From: CG2-30-36-16 sp964372115
Lineage (GTDB): Bacteria > Bacteroidota > Ignavibacteria > Ignavibacteriales > Ignavibacteriaceae
Direction: 5' to 3'
Length of the DNA: 64,000 bases
NCBI GenBank assembly: GCA_964372115.1
Contig: CAYJPN010000029.1
Location: 3,667-67,666 of the forward strand
Shown: positions 16,904 to 25,327 of the stretch, in pieces
Position numbering within the stretch: the stretch's first letter is position 1
Layout of the letters: every line of letters starts with the position of its first letter
Notes under the pieces: generated by a model
Told to the model about the DNA's origin: nothing
Database searches by the model: none
The model's input: only the letters and a program-made list of their open reading frames with translations
Position numbers and translations under genes: made by a program

Positions 16904-17333
16904 TTACCATATAACGTTACAAGCATTGATACAGACCCCCCCCAAAAAAACGGTGTAAATTGCGTATAGGTATAATCAGTTGTCCCCGTAAAGAAACGGA
17001 GTCTATGGATGGACCAAGCCCCGCCAAACAAAATGGCGGGCAAACTCCAAGCGATTTAACCAGGAGGCTTGCATTTGCGAAAGTACATTTTGTAAGTGTG
17101 TTAACTGTTACGGGATGCAGCTACCCAGGAAGAAGAATATAAAACTTTCTTTTTGCGTATGTAAAAAGTAAAAGGAAATCTTTTCCCCAATGGGGTGGAT
17201 GCCAAAAATAAAATTAACTAACCCAATATTGGCTTTAACCAAAATCTTAGTATTAAATGCGGCTAAAGCCTGAAAGCGCTTGTCCATTTTTCTTACTGCC
17301 AGGCAAAAAGGAGTTATAATAAAATAAAACTGT
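16904..17333. other. Gene-free stretch with nested hairpins
   Basis: No gene supported. There is a run of eight C then seven A near 16937-16951. Several stems lie at 16986-17048: CCGT/ACGG (16986-16999), CCCGCC/GGCGGG (17020-17040) and an enclosing GGAGT/ACTCC pair (16998-17048). The second copy of the hairpin repeat follows. The HipA stop is at its right edge. Confidence 0.7.
17149..17218 (+). repeat. Dispersed hairpin repeat, copy 2
   Basis: Same order as the copy at 16003-16077: CTTTTTGCGTATGTAAAAAG, TAAAAGGAAA, a hairpin, then CCAAAAATAAAATTAAC. The hairpin stem is CCCC/GGGG here instead of CCCGCT/AGCGGG, so pairing is kept although the bases differ. Confidence 0.85.
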
Positions 17334-18581
17334 CTAAATTCTAAACGCGGGTTCCATTAAAAACTGTTCATTTCTGCTGATGCCGATATTTTCCGCTTCC
17401 TTCTTCCATTCCGCAACTACGACCTTTATTTCGTTTACGATTTGGGTCATTTCCTTGCCGCTAAGCGAGAAGTAATGCCCAACGTTTTTTGCTAATTCAA
17501 CATCTAAACTATTTTCATCAGTATCAATGTTTAGTGCAAGTCCGTTTTTATCAATAGATGGATTGAGATCGAATGCCGGGGAAAGTCTCCATCCGGTATT
17601 TTTAATCATAAAACCATGATTTCTTAAATGATCGTCTGTGTTTGAGACTAAAATATTAAAAACAATTCTTCTCCAAAGCTGAGATAAATCCGCCTTTATT
17701 GCGGCGCTGTAATTTTGTATGAACTCCGCTATTTCAAGATAGCTTGGCGCATTATCTTTAATTGTACTTTCATTATTACCGGTCATCGTCATAGCTGAAG
17801 CAAAATGAAGCCGGTTTTCATTTTGTCTATCAAATCTTTTTGTAAAAAAGGTGTGGTGTTTCCCCCGAATATTTTGAATTTTTGATTCCGACATTTCTAT
17901 TCCTGCTTTTACAGCTAATTTGTATGTCAGGTATTCCCAGGCTCCTTTGTCTATTGTATCATTCTTTGACGGAAACTTTGCGATCCAGAGATTATTTCCC
18001 TCATCTATAATATTTGCTTTAGGACGAGCGCCCCCCAATGAAGAACCGGGCGCTAATAAAATCTTGAGCCATTTTTTTATTTCATTTTCATCGCCGCTTG
18101 TTTCAATTATATTCACGCCGTACTGAAGCTCCCGTACCGACGACCATGGAGGGATAGGTAATTCACTGTTATTGTCAAGAAACGGTCCATTTGGTTCTAA
18201 CTTAAAGCGCAATCCACCGCTTCGCGTTTCATCAAATACACCAAGTAAAAAATCAATTTCATTCAATATTTTTGAACTCTCGTTTTTTTCTTTTGCAATT
18301 TGTGCGGCTCTCCTTTGCATAAGAGTTCTTCCCCATGTATCCGGCATAGAATCTAAAAACAGTTCGAAATTTTGTTGTTTAACAGGATACTGCTTGCCGG
18401 CAAAAAAAACCAAATTTGGATCTAATAATATTCTCTGTTTGGTTTTTAGGAATTCGGGGTCGTATTCAAAACTGAAGTTGAGTCTCCCTTTAATCCGCTG
18501 TGCGGAAAGTATTCCAATCAGTTTAGGTCCGTTTAACCCAAGCCAGTCGGCATAAACCCAGATGTCTGTCATTCTGCTCAT
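17334..18581 (-). CDS. hipA: HipA-family serine/threonine kinase toxin
   Basis: A 415-residue HipA kinase. Visible elements are the N-terminal HipA domain (VYADWLGLNGPKLIGIL), the P-loop-like SSLGGARPKAN near residue 180, the catalytic NTDDHLRNHGF around residue 315 and the metal-binding SPAFDLNPS that follows. HipA phosphorylates glutamyl-tRNA synthetase in E. coli, and other HipA proteins target other synthetases or ribosomal proteins. The target here is unknown. The start codon follows the hipB stop directly, so both come from one transcript, antitoxin first. Length is normal for the family. Confidence 0.93.
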   Translation of the reverse strand: MSRMTDIWVYADWLGLNGPKLIGILSAQRIKGRLNFSFEYDPEFLKTKQRILLDPNLVFFAGKQYPVKQQNFELFLDSMPDTWGRTLMQRRAAQIAKEKNESSKILNEIDFLLGVFDETRSGGLRFKLEPNGPFLDNNSELPIPPWSSVRELQYGVNIIETSGDENEIKKWLKILLAPGSSLGGARPKANIIDEGNNLWIAKFPSKNDTIDKGAWEYLTYKLAVKAGIEMSESKIQNIRGKHHTFFTKRFDRQNENRLHFASAMTMTGNNESTIKDNAPSYLEIAEFIQNYSAAIKADLSQLWRRIVFNILVSNTDDHLRNHGFMIKNTGWRLSPAFDLNPSIDKNGLALNIDTDENSLDVELAKNVGHYFSLSGKEMTQIVNEIKVVVAEWKKEAENIGISRNEQFLMEPAFRI

Positions 18582-18866
18582 TTATTTAAGAAGCTCCAAG
18601 TCTTGAAGTTTTTTACCGAGTTCATCATCTGCCGCAAGTTGTAATATATCGTTTTGAAGTCCAAAAACTCTTAGAACATTAAAGTAAGCGCCTATCGACA
18701 CTCGCGGATCGCCCCGTTCAATACGATAAAGTGTGCTTCTATTGATGTTGGCTCGTTCAGAAACTTGAGTTGTTGTCAACTTTCTTCGTTTCCTCGCTAA
18801 CTTAAGACTTTCGCCAAGCTGTTCAAAAAGTTTTTCGTATTTTGGAAATATTATCTGCTTTTTCAT
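18582..18866 (-). CDS. hipB: HipB-like helix-turn-helix antitoxin
   Basis: A 94-residue protein with a Cro/CI-type helix-turn-helix at about residues 16-70 (LKLARKRRKLTTTQVSERANINRSTLYRIERG without gaps in the fold). I chose the ATG at 18866. An in-frame TTG upstream at 18893 would start inside the operator. HipB binds HipA and represses the operon. The palindromic operator lies immediately upstream. Confidence 0.9.
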   Translation of the reverse strand: MKKQIIFPKYEKLFEQLGESLKLARKRRKLTTTQVSERANINRSTLYRIERGDPRVSIGAYFNVLRVFGLQNDILQLAADDELGKKLQDLELLK

Positions 18867-18872
18867 GTTAAT

Positions 18873-18925
18873 ATTGTTGTATATTATGCACAAATCTAAT
18901 TGTTATGTTGATAATATGCAACAAT
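18873..18925 (-). promoter_or_regulatory. hipBA operator, long inverted repeat
   Basis: ATTGTTGTATATTAT at 18873-18887 is mirrored by ATAATATGCAACAAT at 18911-18925, 14 of 15 bases paired, with a 23-bp centre. It starts 7 bp upstream of the hipB ATG, the usual place for a HipB autoregulation site. Confidence 0.75.
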
Positions 18926-19105
18926 GTGGAAATAAATTTTAGTCTATTTATTTAGAAGATTTTACAGCAATTTTGGATAGAGGAATAGGGAAGAATAAAA
19001 TAAATCAATTTCTATGGCACTTTGTGTAATAAATACTAACAAATAACACAGAGAAACACGGAGGAAATATTTTTTAACTTTTTCAAATTCCAACACCCCT
19101 TATGT

Positions 19106-19148
19106 CTGACATGTTGACAAAATAGTAAGCCCGCTGACATGATGTCAG
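19106..19148 (+). promoter_or_regulatory. Putative activator binding sites upstream of hsp20
   Basis: A perfect palindrome CTGACAT-G-ATGTCAG lies at 19134-19148 and a partial copy starting CTGACATG at 19106. They are about 95-130 bp before the sigma-54-like promoter, a normal enhancer distance. The binding protein is unknown. Confidence 0.5.
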
Positions 19149-19238
19149 AATGTGTGACCAACCAAAGCCTTCCAACAAGAAAATGAAATAATCCTATAAA
19201 CTAAATAAATATAACAATTTAGAGGGCAATTGCCTTTT

Positions 19239-19254
19239 TGGCACGTTCATTGAA
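19239..19254 (+). promoter_or_regulatory. Sigma-54-like promoter of the hsp20-dnaK-hsp20 operon
   Basis: TGGCACG-N4-TTGAA fits the -24/-12 consensus (TGGCACG-N4-TTGCA) except for the C at -12. It is about 90 bp before the first gene. A sigma-54 activator gene is present elsewhere in the window (53714-55114). Confidence 0.55.
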
Positions 19255-19343
19255 ACAATAATAACAGTTTCACAAAATAAAACAATTGTACAGTTAAACA
19301 ATTAAGCAATTAAAAATTGATATTAAAAATAGGAGCAATGAAA

Positions 19344-19778
19344 ATGACAGTATTAAAATTCGCGCCGTTCAGAAATCTTGACACTTTAGATAAAGAAATC
19401 CAAAAGTTTTTTGTCGATTTTCCGGCAGCCGATTCAGGTGAAGATGGAGTTGTATATCAACCCCGAATAGATATTTCGGAAGATGAAAAAAATATAAACA
19501 TAGAAGCTGAACTGCCCGGTGTAAAAAAGGAAGATATTAAACTTCAGCTTGAAAATAATATTCTTACAATCAACGGCGAAAAGAAAAATTCAGCAGCCGG
19601 TGAAAAAACATACTTTCGGAATGAAAGAATTTTTGGAAAATTCAGCCGGAAGTTTACAATACCTACCGACATTAATATTGAAGCAATTTCGGCTGAGTTT
19701 ACAGACGGAATATTAAATGTTAATATCGAAAAGAAAATTGAAAAACCGGCACAAGAAAGAACAATTGAAATTAAATAA
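19344..19778 (+). CDS. Hsp20/alpha-crystallin small heat-shock protein 1
   Basis: An ATP-independent holdase of about 144 residues. The alpha-crystallin domain covers residues about 40-130: YQPRIDISEDEKNI, then EAELPGVKKEDIKLQL, then GKFSRKFTIP. A C-terminal IEI motif (TIEIK) docks into neighbouring subunits. AGGAG at 19331-19335 is 8 bp before the ATG at 19344 and only 2 bp before ATG 19338, so I prefer 19344. It is the first gene of a three-gene chaperone operon with dnaK and a second hsp20. Confidence 0.92.
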   Translation: MTVLKFAPFRNLDTLDKEIQKFFVDFPAADSGEDGVVYQPRIDISEDEKNINIEAELPGVKKEDIKLQLENNILTINGEKKNSAAGEKTYFRNERIFGKFSRKFTIPTDINIEAISAEFTDGILNVNIEKKIEKPAQERTIEIK

Positions 19779-19783
19779 ATTAA

Positions 19784-19800
19784 TGGGCGGTAAAACCGCC
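19784..19800 (+). other. Intercistronic hairpin between hsp20 and dnaK
   Basis: GGGCGGT-AAA-ACCGCCC, 7 perfect pairs, not followed by a T-run. It could shield the upstream message from exonucleases or attenuate transcription. Confidence 0.6.
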
Positions 19801-19837
19801 CTTCACTCTAAAAATAATTTGGAAGGAGCTTATCGTA

Positions 19838-21784
19838 ATGGGTAAGATCATTGGAATAGACTTAGGAACGACAAACTCGTGCGTTGCAGTAATGGAAGGC
19901 AACGAACCTGTTGTTATACCCAACTCGGAAGGCGGGAGAACTACTCCCTCTGTTGTGGCATTTGCAAAAAACGGCGACCGCCTCGTTGGTCAGCCGGCAA
20001 AAAGGCAGGCAATTACAAATCCTAAAAACACTATCTTCTCAATTAAAAGATTTATGGGAAGACTACATAATGAAGTTGGACAGGAGATGACTGAAGTGCC
20101 TTACGAAGTTATCTCTGGCGATAACGGAAGCGCACGCGTAAAAATCGGCGACAGAATTTATTCGCCGCCTGAAATTAGCGCGATGGTTCTTCAGAAGATG
20201 AAAAAAACTGCTGAAGAATATCTTGGACAGGAAGTTACCGAAGCAGTTATTACTGTTCCGGCTTACTTTAACGACTCGCAGCGCCAGGCAACAAAAGACG
20301 CCGGTGAAATTGCAGGATTAAAAGTAAGAAGAATTATAAACGAACCTACAGCAGCGGCGCTTGCTTATGGTCTCGATAAAAAAACATCCGATCATATGGT
20401 TGCAATTTACGATCTTGGCGGCGGAACTTTTGATATTTCAGTGCTTCAACTTGGTGACGGGGTGTTTGAAGTAAAATCGACAAATGGCGATACACACCTT
20501 GGCGGCGACGATTTTGACCAAAGAGTAATTAACTGGTTAGCCGATGAGTTCAAACGCCAGGAAGGTATTGATTTACGCAACGATCCTATGGCTTTGCAAA
20601 GGTTAAAAGAAGCCGCAGAAAAAGCGAAAATTGAATTATCATCTTCATCTTCAACGGATGTAAATCTTCCGTTTATAACCGCGACTCAGGATGGTCCGAA
20701 ACACTTAAACATCACATTAAGCCGCTCTAAATTCGAGCAGTTGATTGATGATTTGGTACAGAGAACCAGAATTCCTTGCGAAAGCGCGATAAAAGACGCC
20801 GGACTTTCAGCTTCGGATATTGATGAAGTAATCCTTGTCGGTGGTTCAATAAGAATACCGATGGTTCAGGAACTGGTTAAGAAAATATTTGGTAAAGAAC
20901 CTCACAAAGGTGTAAACCCCGATGAAGTTGTAGCCGTTGGCGCAGCTATACAGGGCGGCGTTCTTGCAGGTGATGTAAAAGATGTACTTTTACTTGATGT
21001 TACCCCGTTGTCGCTCGGTATTGAAACTCTTGGCGGTGTTATGACTAAGCTAATTGATGCAAACACAACAATACCGACAAAGAAAAGCGAAGTGTTTTCA
21101 ACCGCTTCGGACAGCCAGCCTTCTGTAGAAATTCATGTTTTACAGGGCGAACGTTCGATGGCTACCGATAACCGTACACTCGGTCGTTTCCATCTTGATG
21201 GTATTCCGCCGGCACCGAGAGGTGTTCCTCAGGTTGAAGTTACATTCGACATTGACGCGAACGGAATTCTTCATGTAGCGGCAAAAGATAAAGCTACAAG
21301 TAAAGAACAAAGTATAAGAATAACTTCATCCGGCGGTCTTGCAAACGATGAAATTGAAAAAATGAAAAATACTGCAAAAGAACATGCTGCAGAGGATAAA
21401 AAGAAAAAAGAGTCAGTTGAAATTCGCAACCAGGCAGATAGTCTTGTCTTCCAGACTAAAAAACAAATAGAAGAATTAAAAGACAAAATGCCGGGTGATG
21501 CAAAATCGAAACTTGAGTCTGAGATAAAACGCGTTGAAGATGCGATAGCGTCGAACAACACCGACCAGATAAAAGCGGCAACCGATTCTCTAAATAAAGT
21601 ATGGAGCGAAATTGCATCGCAGCTTTATTCCCAGCCGGGCGGCGCACCGGGAGCCGATCCGAATGCGGGTCAGCAGCAGCAGCAGCAAGGCGCACCGGGC
21701 GAACAGCCAAAAGAGAGCGCTAAAGATGATGTACAGGACGCCAGCTACGAAGTAGTTGACGATGATGATAAAGATAAAAAGTAA
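19838..21784 (+). CDS. dnaK: DnaK, Hsp70 chaperone
   Basis: A 648-residue Hsp70, full length. The ATPase domain has IGIDLGTTNSCVAV at the N-terminus, IYDLGGGTFDISVL near residue 190 and VILVGGSIRIPMVQE near 335. The substrate-binding domain follows (VTPLSLGIETLGG). The C-terminal tail is Gln/Gly/Pro-rich, ends in an acidic stretch and lacks the eukaryotic EEVD. A strong ribosome-binding site (GGAAGGAG) precedes the ATG. dnaJ and grpE are not adjacent, which differs from the common order. Here dnaK is sandwiched between two hsp20 genes. Confidence 0.98.
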   Translation: MGKIIGIDLGTTNSCVAVMEGNEPVVIPNSEGGRTTPSVVAFAKNGDRLVGQPAKRQAITNPKNTIFSIKRFMGRLHNEVGQEMTEVPYEVISGDNGSARVKIGDRIYSPPEISAMVLQKMKKTAEEYLGQEVTEAVITVPAYFNDSQRQATKDAGEIAGLKVRRIINEPTAAALAYGLDKKTSDHMVAIYDLGGGTFDISVLQLGDGVFEVKSTNGDTHLGGDDFDQRVINWLADEFKRQEGIDLRNDPMALQRLKEAAEKAKIELSSSSSTDVNLPFITATQDGPKHLNITLSRSKFEQLIDDLVQRTRIPCESAIKDAGLSASDIDEVILVGGSIRIPMVQELVKKIFGKEPHKGVNPDEVVAVGAAIQGGVLAGDVKDVLLLDVTPLSLGIETLGGVMTKLIDANTTIPTKKSEVFSTASDSQPSVEIHVLQGERSMATDNRTLGRFHLDGIPPAPRGVPQVEVTFDIDANGILHVAAKDKATSKEQSIRITSSGGLANDEIEKMKNTAKEHAAEDKKKKESVEIRNQADSLVFQTKKQIEELKDKMPGDAKSKLESEIKRVEDAIASNNTDQIKAATDSLNKVWSEIASQLYSQPGGAPGADPNAGQQQQQQGAPGEQPKESAKDDVQDASYEVVDDDDKDKK

Positions 21785-21795
21785 ATTCTAATGCG

Positions 21796-21818
21796 GGGAC
21801 GGAATAATGTTCCGTCCC
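21796..21818 (+). other. Intercistronic hairpin between dnaK and second hsp20
   Basis: GGGACGGAA-TAATG-TTCCGTCCC, 9 perfect pairs. No T-run follows, so it looks like an mRNA stability or partial-termination element similar to the hairpin before dnaK. Confidence 0.6.
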
Positions 21819-21879
21819 TGCTGCATTTCAAAAAGATGAAAAAAGTTTGTTACGAATGAAAAATATTTTGAGGTGAATT

Positions 21880-22278
21880 GTGAGTGAGAATAAAGAATTA
21901 TTAAACCTAAAAGAAAACAATAAAAAAGATTGGGATACAGTTCTCGAAACCGAAACTAATTTTGCCCCCCTCGTGGATATATATGAAACAAATGACGACT
22001 TTATGTTGATAGCTAATATGCCCGGTGTAAAACGTGACGGGGTTCAGGTAAAGTTAGAAGACGGAACGTTGATAATTTTCGGTAAAGTAAATTACAGCGA
22101 AGTAGTGAATAGAAAATATATACTTAACGAGAACGAAATAGGCAACTATTACAGAAAGTTCAAAATTTCTAACAACATAGATGAATCGAAAATAGAAGCA
22201 TCTTATGAAAACGGACAGTTAACCGTGCGTCTTCCAAAGCACGAAAGAGTGAAACCGATAACGATAGAGATTAAGTAA
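21880..22278 (+). CDS. Hsp20/alpha-crystallin small heat-shock protein 2
   Basis: A 132-residue small heat-shock protein starting at GTG, with AGGTG upstream. The alpha-crystallin domain spans residues about 27-120: APLVDIYETNDDF, IANMPGVKRDGVQVKL, GNYYRKFKIS. The C-terminus ends PITIEIK, an I-x-I docking motif. It differs clearly from the first Hsp20 in sequence, so the pair is not a recent duplicate. It closes the operon before a terminator. Confidence 0.9.
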   Translation: MSENKELLNLKENNKKDWDTVLETETNFAPLVDIYETNDDFMLIANMPGVKRDGVQVKLEDGTLIIFGKVNYSEVVNRKYILNENEIGNYYRKFKISNNIDESKIEASYENGQLTVRLPKHERVKPITIEIK

Positions 22279-22296
22279 TTTCTGTAGTCCCAAAAT

Positions 22297-22325
22297 AAAC
22301 CCCTCCTCGTGAGGGGTTTATTATT
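22297..22325 (+). terminator. Terminator of the heat-shock operon
   Basis: AAACCCCTC-CTC-GTGAGGGGTTTATTATTTT: stem AAACCCCTC/GAGGGGTTT followed by a T-rich tail, 18 bp after the hsp20 stop. Confidence 0.85.
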
Positions 22326-22425
22326 TTAAATAAATTGCAATCGCCAAATATATTTCAGTGGGATTTTGCAATTCAAATTTGTAGCTTTTGGAAGTAATTA
22401 ATCTTTGATGAAATAAAGAAATATT

Positions 22426-23013
22426 ATGGAAGTAACAAACGTTAAGTTTTTCAAATCGCAAAAAATTTTTAACACATGGCTAAAAAATAATCATCTTAAA
22501 AAAGAAGAATTATGGTTAGGGTTTTATCACCTAAAATCGGGGAAGCCGACTATTACATACAAACAAGCGCTTGATGAGGCATTATGTTTCGGTTGGATTG
22601 ATGGATTGCGAAAAAATATCGGCATCGACTCATATTCAATTCGTTTTACACCGAGGAAACCTAAAAGCAAATGGAGCAAAGTTAACATAAAACGGGTTAA
22701 CGAATTAATAAAACTCGGCTTGATGCTGCCCGAAGGTTTAAAAGCATTTTCCGAAAATAAAAATTCGGATATTGAGTATTCTTATGAAGCGCCGAAAGAA
22801 CTTTCCAAAGAATACACTGCATTATTTAAAATAAATAAAATTGCATGGGCGTTTTTTAAAATCCAAACTCCTTATTACAAAAAAACATCAAGTTTTTGGG
22901 TAATGGACGCAAAACGTGAGGAAACCCGTCTTAAAAGATTAACCACGTTAATTGCCGATTCTGAAAATGAGCTCTGGATTTCTCTACTTCGACCAAAACA
23001 GCCGAAGAAATAA
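22426..23013 (+). CDS. YdeI/OmdA-family protein
   Basis: A 195-residue protein of the YdeI/OmpD-associated family. Typical family elements are FKSQKIFNTWLKNNH at the start, LWLGFYHLKSGKPTITY, then the near-invariant ALDEALCFGWIDGLRKNI with RFTPRKPKSKWS. Members are linked to peptide-antibiotic or bacteriocin resistance in some bacteria, but the biochemical role is not established. It stands alone between two terminated units. Confidence 0.85.
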   Translation: MEVTNVKFFKSQKIFNTWLKNNHLKKEELWLGFYHLKSGKPTITYKQALDEALCFGWIDGLRKNIGIDSYSIRFTPRKPKSKWSKVNIKRVNELIKLGLMLPEGLKAFSENKNSDIEYSYEAPKELSKEYTALFKINKIAWAFFKIQTPYYKKTSSFWVMDAKREETRLKRLTTLIADSENELWISLLRPKQPKK

Positions 23014-23098
23014 TAGAGACAATTAAATTTTATTATTTGTTTTAATTATTAAATCTCTTTGCTTATCTTTTTGCATTCTTTGTAAAATATTATTTTAG

Positions 23099-24196
23099 AT
23101 GACCCAAAGTTCTCCGAAAAACAGAATCATATTTATTGATCTTATGCGCGCGTTTGCAGTGCTTCAAATGGTACAGGGACACACTACAGATGTACTGCTT
23201 TCCAATGATTATAGAAATGCTGAATATCTCGGGTTTGCAATCTGGAATTTTATGCGTGGAATGACCGCTCCAATATTCCTATTTTCTGCCGGAACCGTAT
23301 TTACATATTTATTCAGACTTGTAAACAAGCCTTTTGACCAGAACGCTCGTGTCGGGAAAGGGTTTAAACGTGTGGCGCTTCTTATTTTTATCGGTTATCT
23401 GCTGCGGTTTCCTACTCCGACTCTGATAGATTTTTCACTTGTCACAGACGCTCAATGGGTAGTATTTTTTTCGGTAGATGTTCTTCAACTTATTGGCGTT
23501 AGTCTTTTCATGGTTATTGTGTTGATCTGGTTTTCTGAAAAAACCAAACTTGGTGATATTTTTACTTTTTCAGCGGCAACCTTATTCTTTTTCTTTTGTT
23601 CATTTTATGCCGAACAGGTACAATGGGTAAATTATTTACCACGACCATTAGCCGCTTATATGTACAGCTCAACCGGTTCGCTTTTTCCATTATTCCCCTG
23701 GTCGGGTTACGTTTTAGCAGGTGCAGTACTCGGCAGTTTTCTTGCAAAAAAACCGGGTATATTTAAAAGCGCAAAATTCAGCTACTGGCTTTTTGCTGCC
23801 GGAATTAGTTTTATGCTTTTTGCCTATGTCGTTGAGTCCGTTCAGTATTATTGGTTAGGAGATATAAGAACATGGAACACGAGCCCGTTTCTTGTTTTTT
23901 TTAGGCTCGGTTCTGTGCTTGTGCTAAACTCGATTGTATCTTTTATTTCAATTAAAGTAGAATCTATCCCAAAAATATTAATACTTCTTGGAAGAAATAC
24001 ACTTTTGATCTATGTAGTTCATCTTATAATATTATACGGCAGCGCGTGGAGTGTGGGAATCAGTTTATGGTTTACAAAAAAACTTAGTGTCGGTTTAACA
24101 ATAACCGCAGCCTTATTAATGATAAGTTTGATGGTTGCAATGGTTCTTATAATTCATAAATTAAAAATTAAAAACAAACAGTTAGTAACAACTTGA
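23099..24196 (+). CDS. Membrane acyltransferase-like protein (HGSNAT/DUF1624 type)
   Basis: A 365-residue inner-membrane protein with about ten hydrophobic helices. The N-terminus has the family pattern IIFIDLMRAFAVLQMVQGH followed by PIFLFSAGTVFTYLF, as in the heparan-alpha-glucosaminide N-acetyltransferase catalytic family (HGSNAT_cat/DUF1624). The conserved His in QGH is the usual acyl-transfer residue. Family members modify envelope or exported sugars; the substrate here is unknown. The last codons overlap the TTG start of ruvB, so ruvB may depend on it for translation. Confidence 0.75.
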   Translation: MTQSSPKNRIIFIDLMRAFAVLQMVQGHTTDVLLSNDYRNAEYLGFAIWNFMRGMTAPIFLFSAGTVFTYLFRLVNKPFDQNARVGKGFKRVALLIFIGYLLRFPTPTLIDFSLVTDAQWVVFFSVDVLQLIGVSLFMVIVLIWFSEKTKLGDIFTFSAATLFFFFCSFYAEQVQWVNYLPRPLAAYMYSSTGSLFPLFPWSGYVLAGAVLGSFLAKKPGIFKSAKFSYWLFAAGISFMLFAYVVESVQYYWLGDIRTWNTSPFLVFFRLGSVLVLNSIVSFISIKVESIPKILILLGRNTLLIYVVHLIILYGSAWSVGISLWFTKKLSVGLTITAALLMISLMVAMVLIIHKLKIKNKQLVTT

Positions 24197-25227
24197 CGGA
24201 AAGAAAATCAATCAACACAAACCCAATTGCTAATGAAGAAGAAAAAGTAATCGAGCAATCCCTCCGCCCAAAATCGTTAAGTGATTTTAGCGGACAACAA
24301 AAAATTACCGAAAACTTAAACGTCTTTATTACAGCAGCAAAAAAAAGAGGTGAGGCGCTAGATCACGTTTTATTAACCGGACCCCCCGGACTCGGTAAAA
24401 CAACGCTTGCCCATATAGTTGCACACGAAATGGGTGTAAAGATAAAAGTAACCTCGGGACCGGTGCTCGAAAAACCGGGAGACCTTGCCGGTATTCTAAC
24501 AAACCTTGAGGAAAAGTCGGTGCTTTTTATAGATGAAATACACCGCTTAAGCCCTGTTGTAGAAGAGTATCTTTATTCGGCAATGGAAGATTTTAAGCTT
24601 GATATAATGATTGATTCCGGACCGAACGCACGAACAGTGCAAATTAAATTGCCGAAATATACTTTAATCGGAGCCACCACACGTGCGGGAATGCTGACAT
24701 CACCATTACGCGACAGGTTCGGTATAAAATTTCGTTTGGACTATTATACCGCTGATATTTTACATTCAATAGTTTCCCGCTCATCTAAATTATTAAACGC
24801 TCCCATTGAAAAGGATGCTTCGTTAGAAATTGCAAAACGTTCGAGAGGAACTCCGCGCATAGCAAACAGACTGCTGCGCCGCACAAGAGATTTTGCAGAT
24901 TTTGATAACAAAAACAAGATTGATATTGAAATTGCAAAAAAAGCTCTTACCGCTCTTGAGGTTGATGAATACGGGCTTGATGATATGGATAAAGATATTT
25001 TGTTATCTATTATCGATAAATTTAATGGCGGACCGGTTGGGCTTAATACACTTGCGGTGGCAGTGAACGAAGACCCTGGAACAATAGAAGAAGTTTATGA
25101 ACCGTTTCTTATTCAGCAGGGTTTTATTCAACGAACACCGCGCGGAAGAGAAGCAACACTTTTAGCATATAAACATTTCGGAAGAAATAAATTTCAATCA
25201 AACCAAAACCAGAGTTTGTTCGATTAA
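24193..25227 (+). CDS. ruvB: RuvB, Holliday-junction branch-migration ATPase
   Basis: A 344-residue AAA+ motor that drives Holliday-junction branch migration with RuvA. Walker A is GPPGLGKTT, Walker B is LFIDEIH, sensor 1 is GATTRAG and the arginine finger lies in RDRFG. The C-terminal winged helix (FIQRTPRGREAT) is intact. It starts with TTG inside the stop of the upstream gene. No ruvA or ruvC is adjacent. Confidence 0.97.
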   Translation: MTERKSINTNPIANEEEKVIEQSLRPKSLSDFSGQQKITENLNVFITAAKKRGEALDHVLLTGPPGLGKTTLAHIVAHEMGVKIKVTSGPVLEKPGDLAGILTNLEEKSVLFIDEIHRLSPVVEEYLYSAMEDFKLDIMIDSGPNARTVQIKLPKYTLIGATTRAGMLTSPLRDRFGIKFRLDYYTADILHSIVSRSSKLLNAPIEKDASLEIAKRSRGTPRIANRLLRRTRDFADFDNKNKIDIEIAKKALTALEVDEYGLDDMDKDILLSIIDKFNGGPVGLNTLAVAVNEDPGTIEEVYEPFLIQQGFIQRTPRGREATLLAYKHFGRNKFQSNQNQSLFD

Positions 25228-25327
25228 CTTAATCGTTTAAAAATTAACTTAAACATTATATAGAGTGGTGGACGCAAAGTTTGCGTTCACTACCGCATTT
25301 TATTTGATAAATTCAAAGGAGATGTTA

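Larger units (their letters stand above)
18926..19343 (+). promoter_or_regulatory. Control region of the heat-shock operon
   Basis: About 418 bp without a gene. It contains the CTGACATG sites at 19106-19148 and the sigma-54-like promoter at 19239-19254, then a roughly 80-nt leader to the first hsp20 start. Nothing else clear is seen in 18930-19100. Confidence 0.6.

Noticed and set aside
16914..17142. Short open frames in the gap before hipA
   Set aside because: They overlap hairpins and a homopolymer run, show no protein-like pattern and have no ribosome-binding site.
18172..18555. 127-codon open frame on the + strand opposite hipA
   Set aside because: It is the reverse shadow of the well-supported hipA gene.
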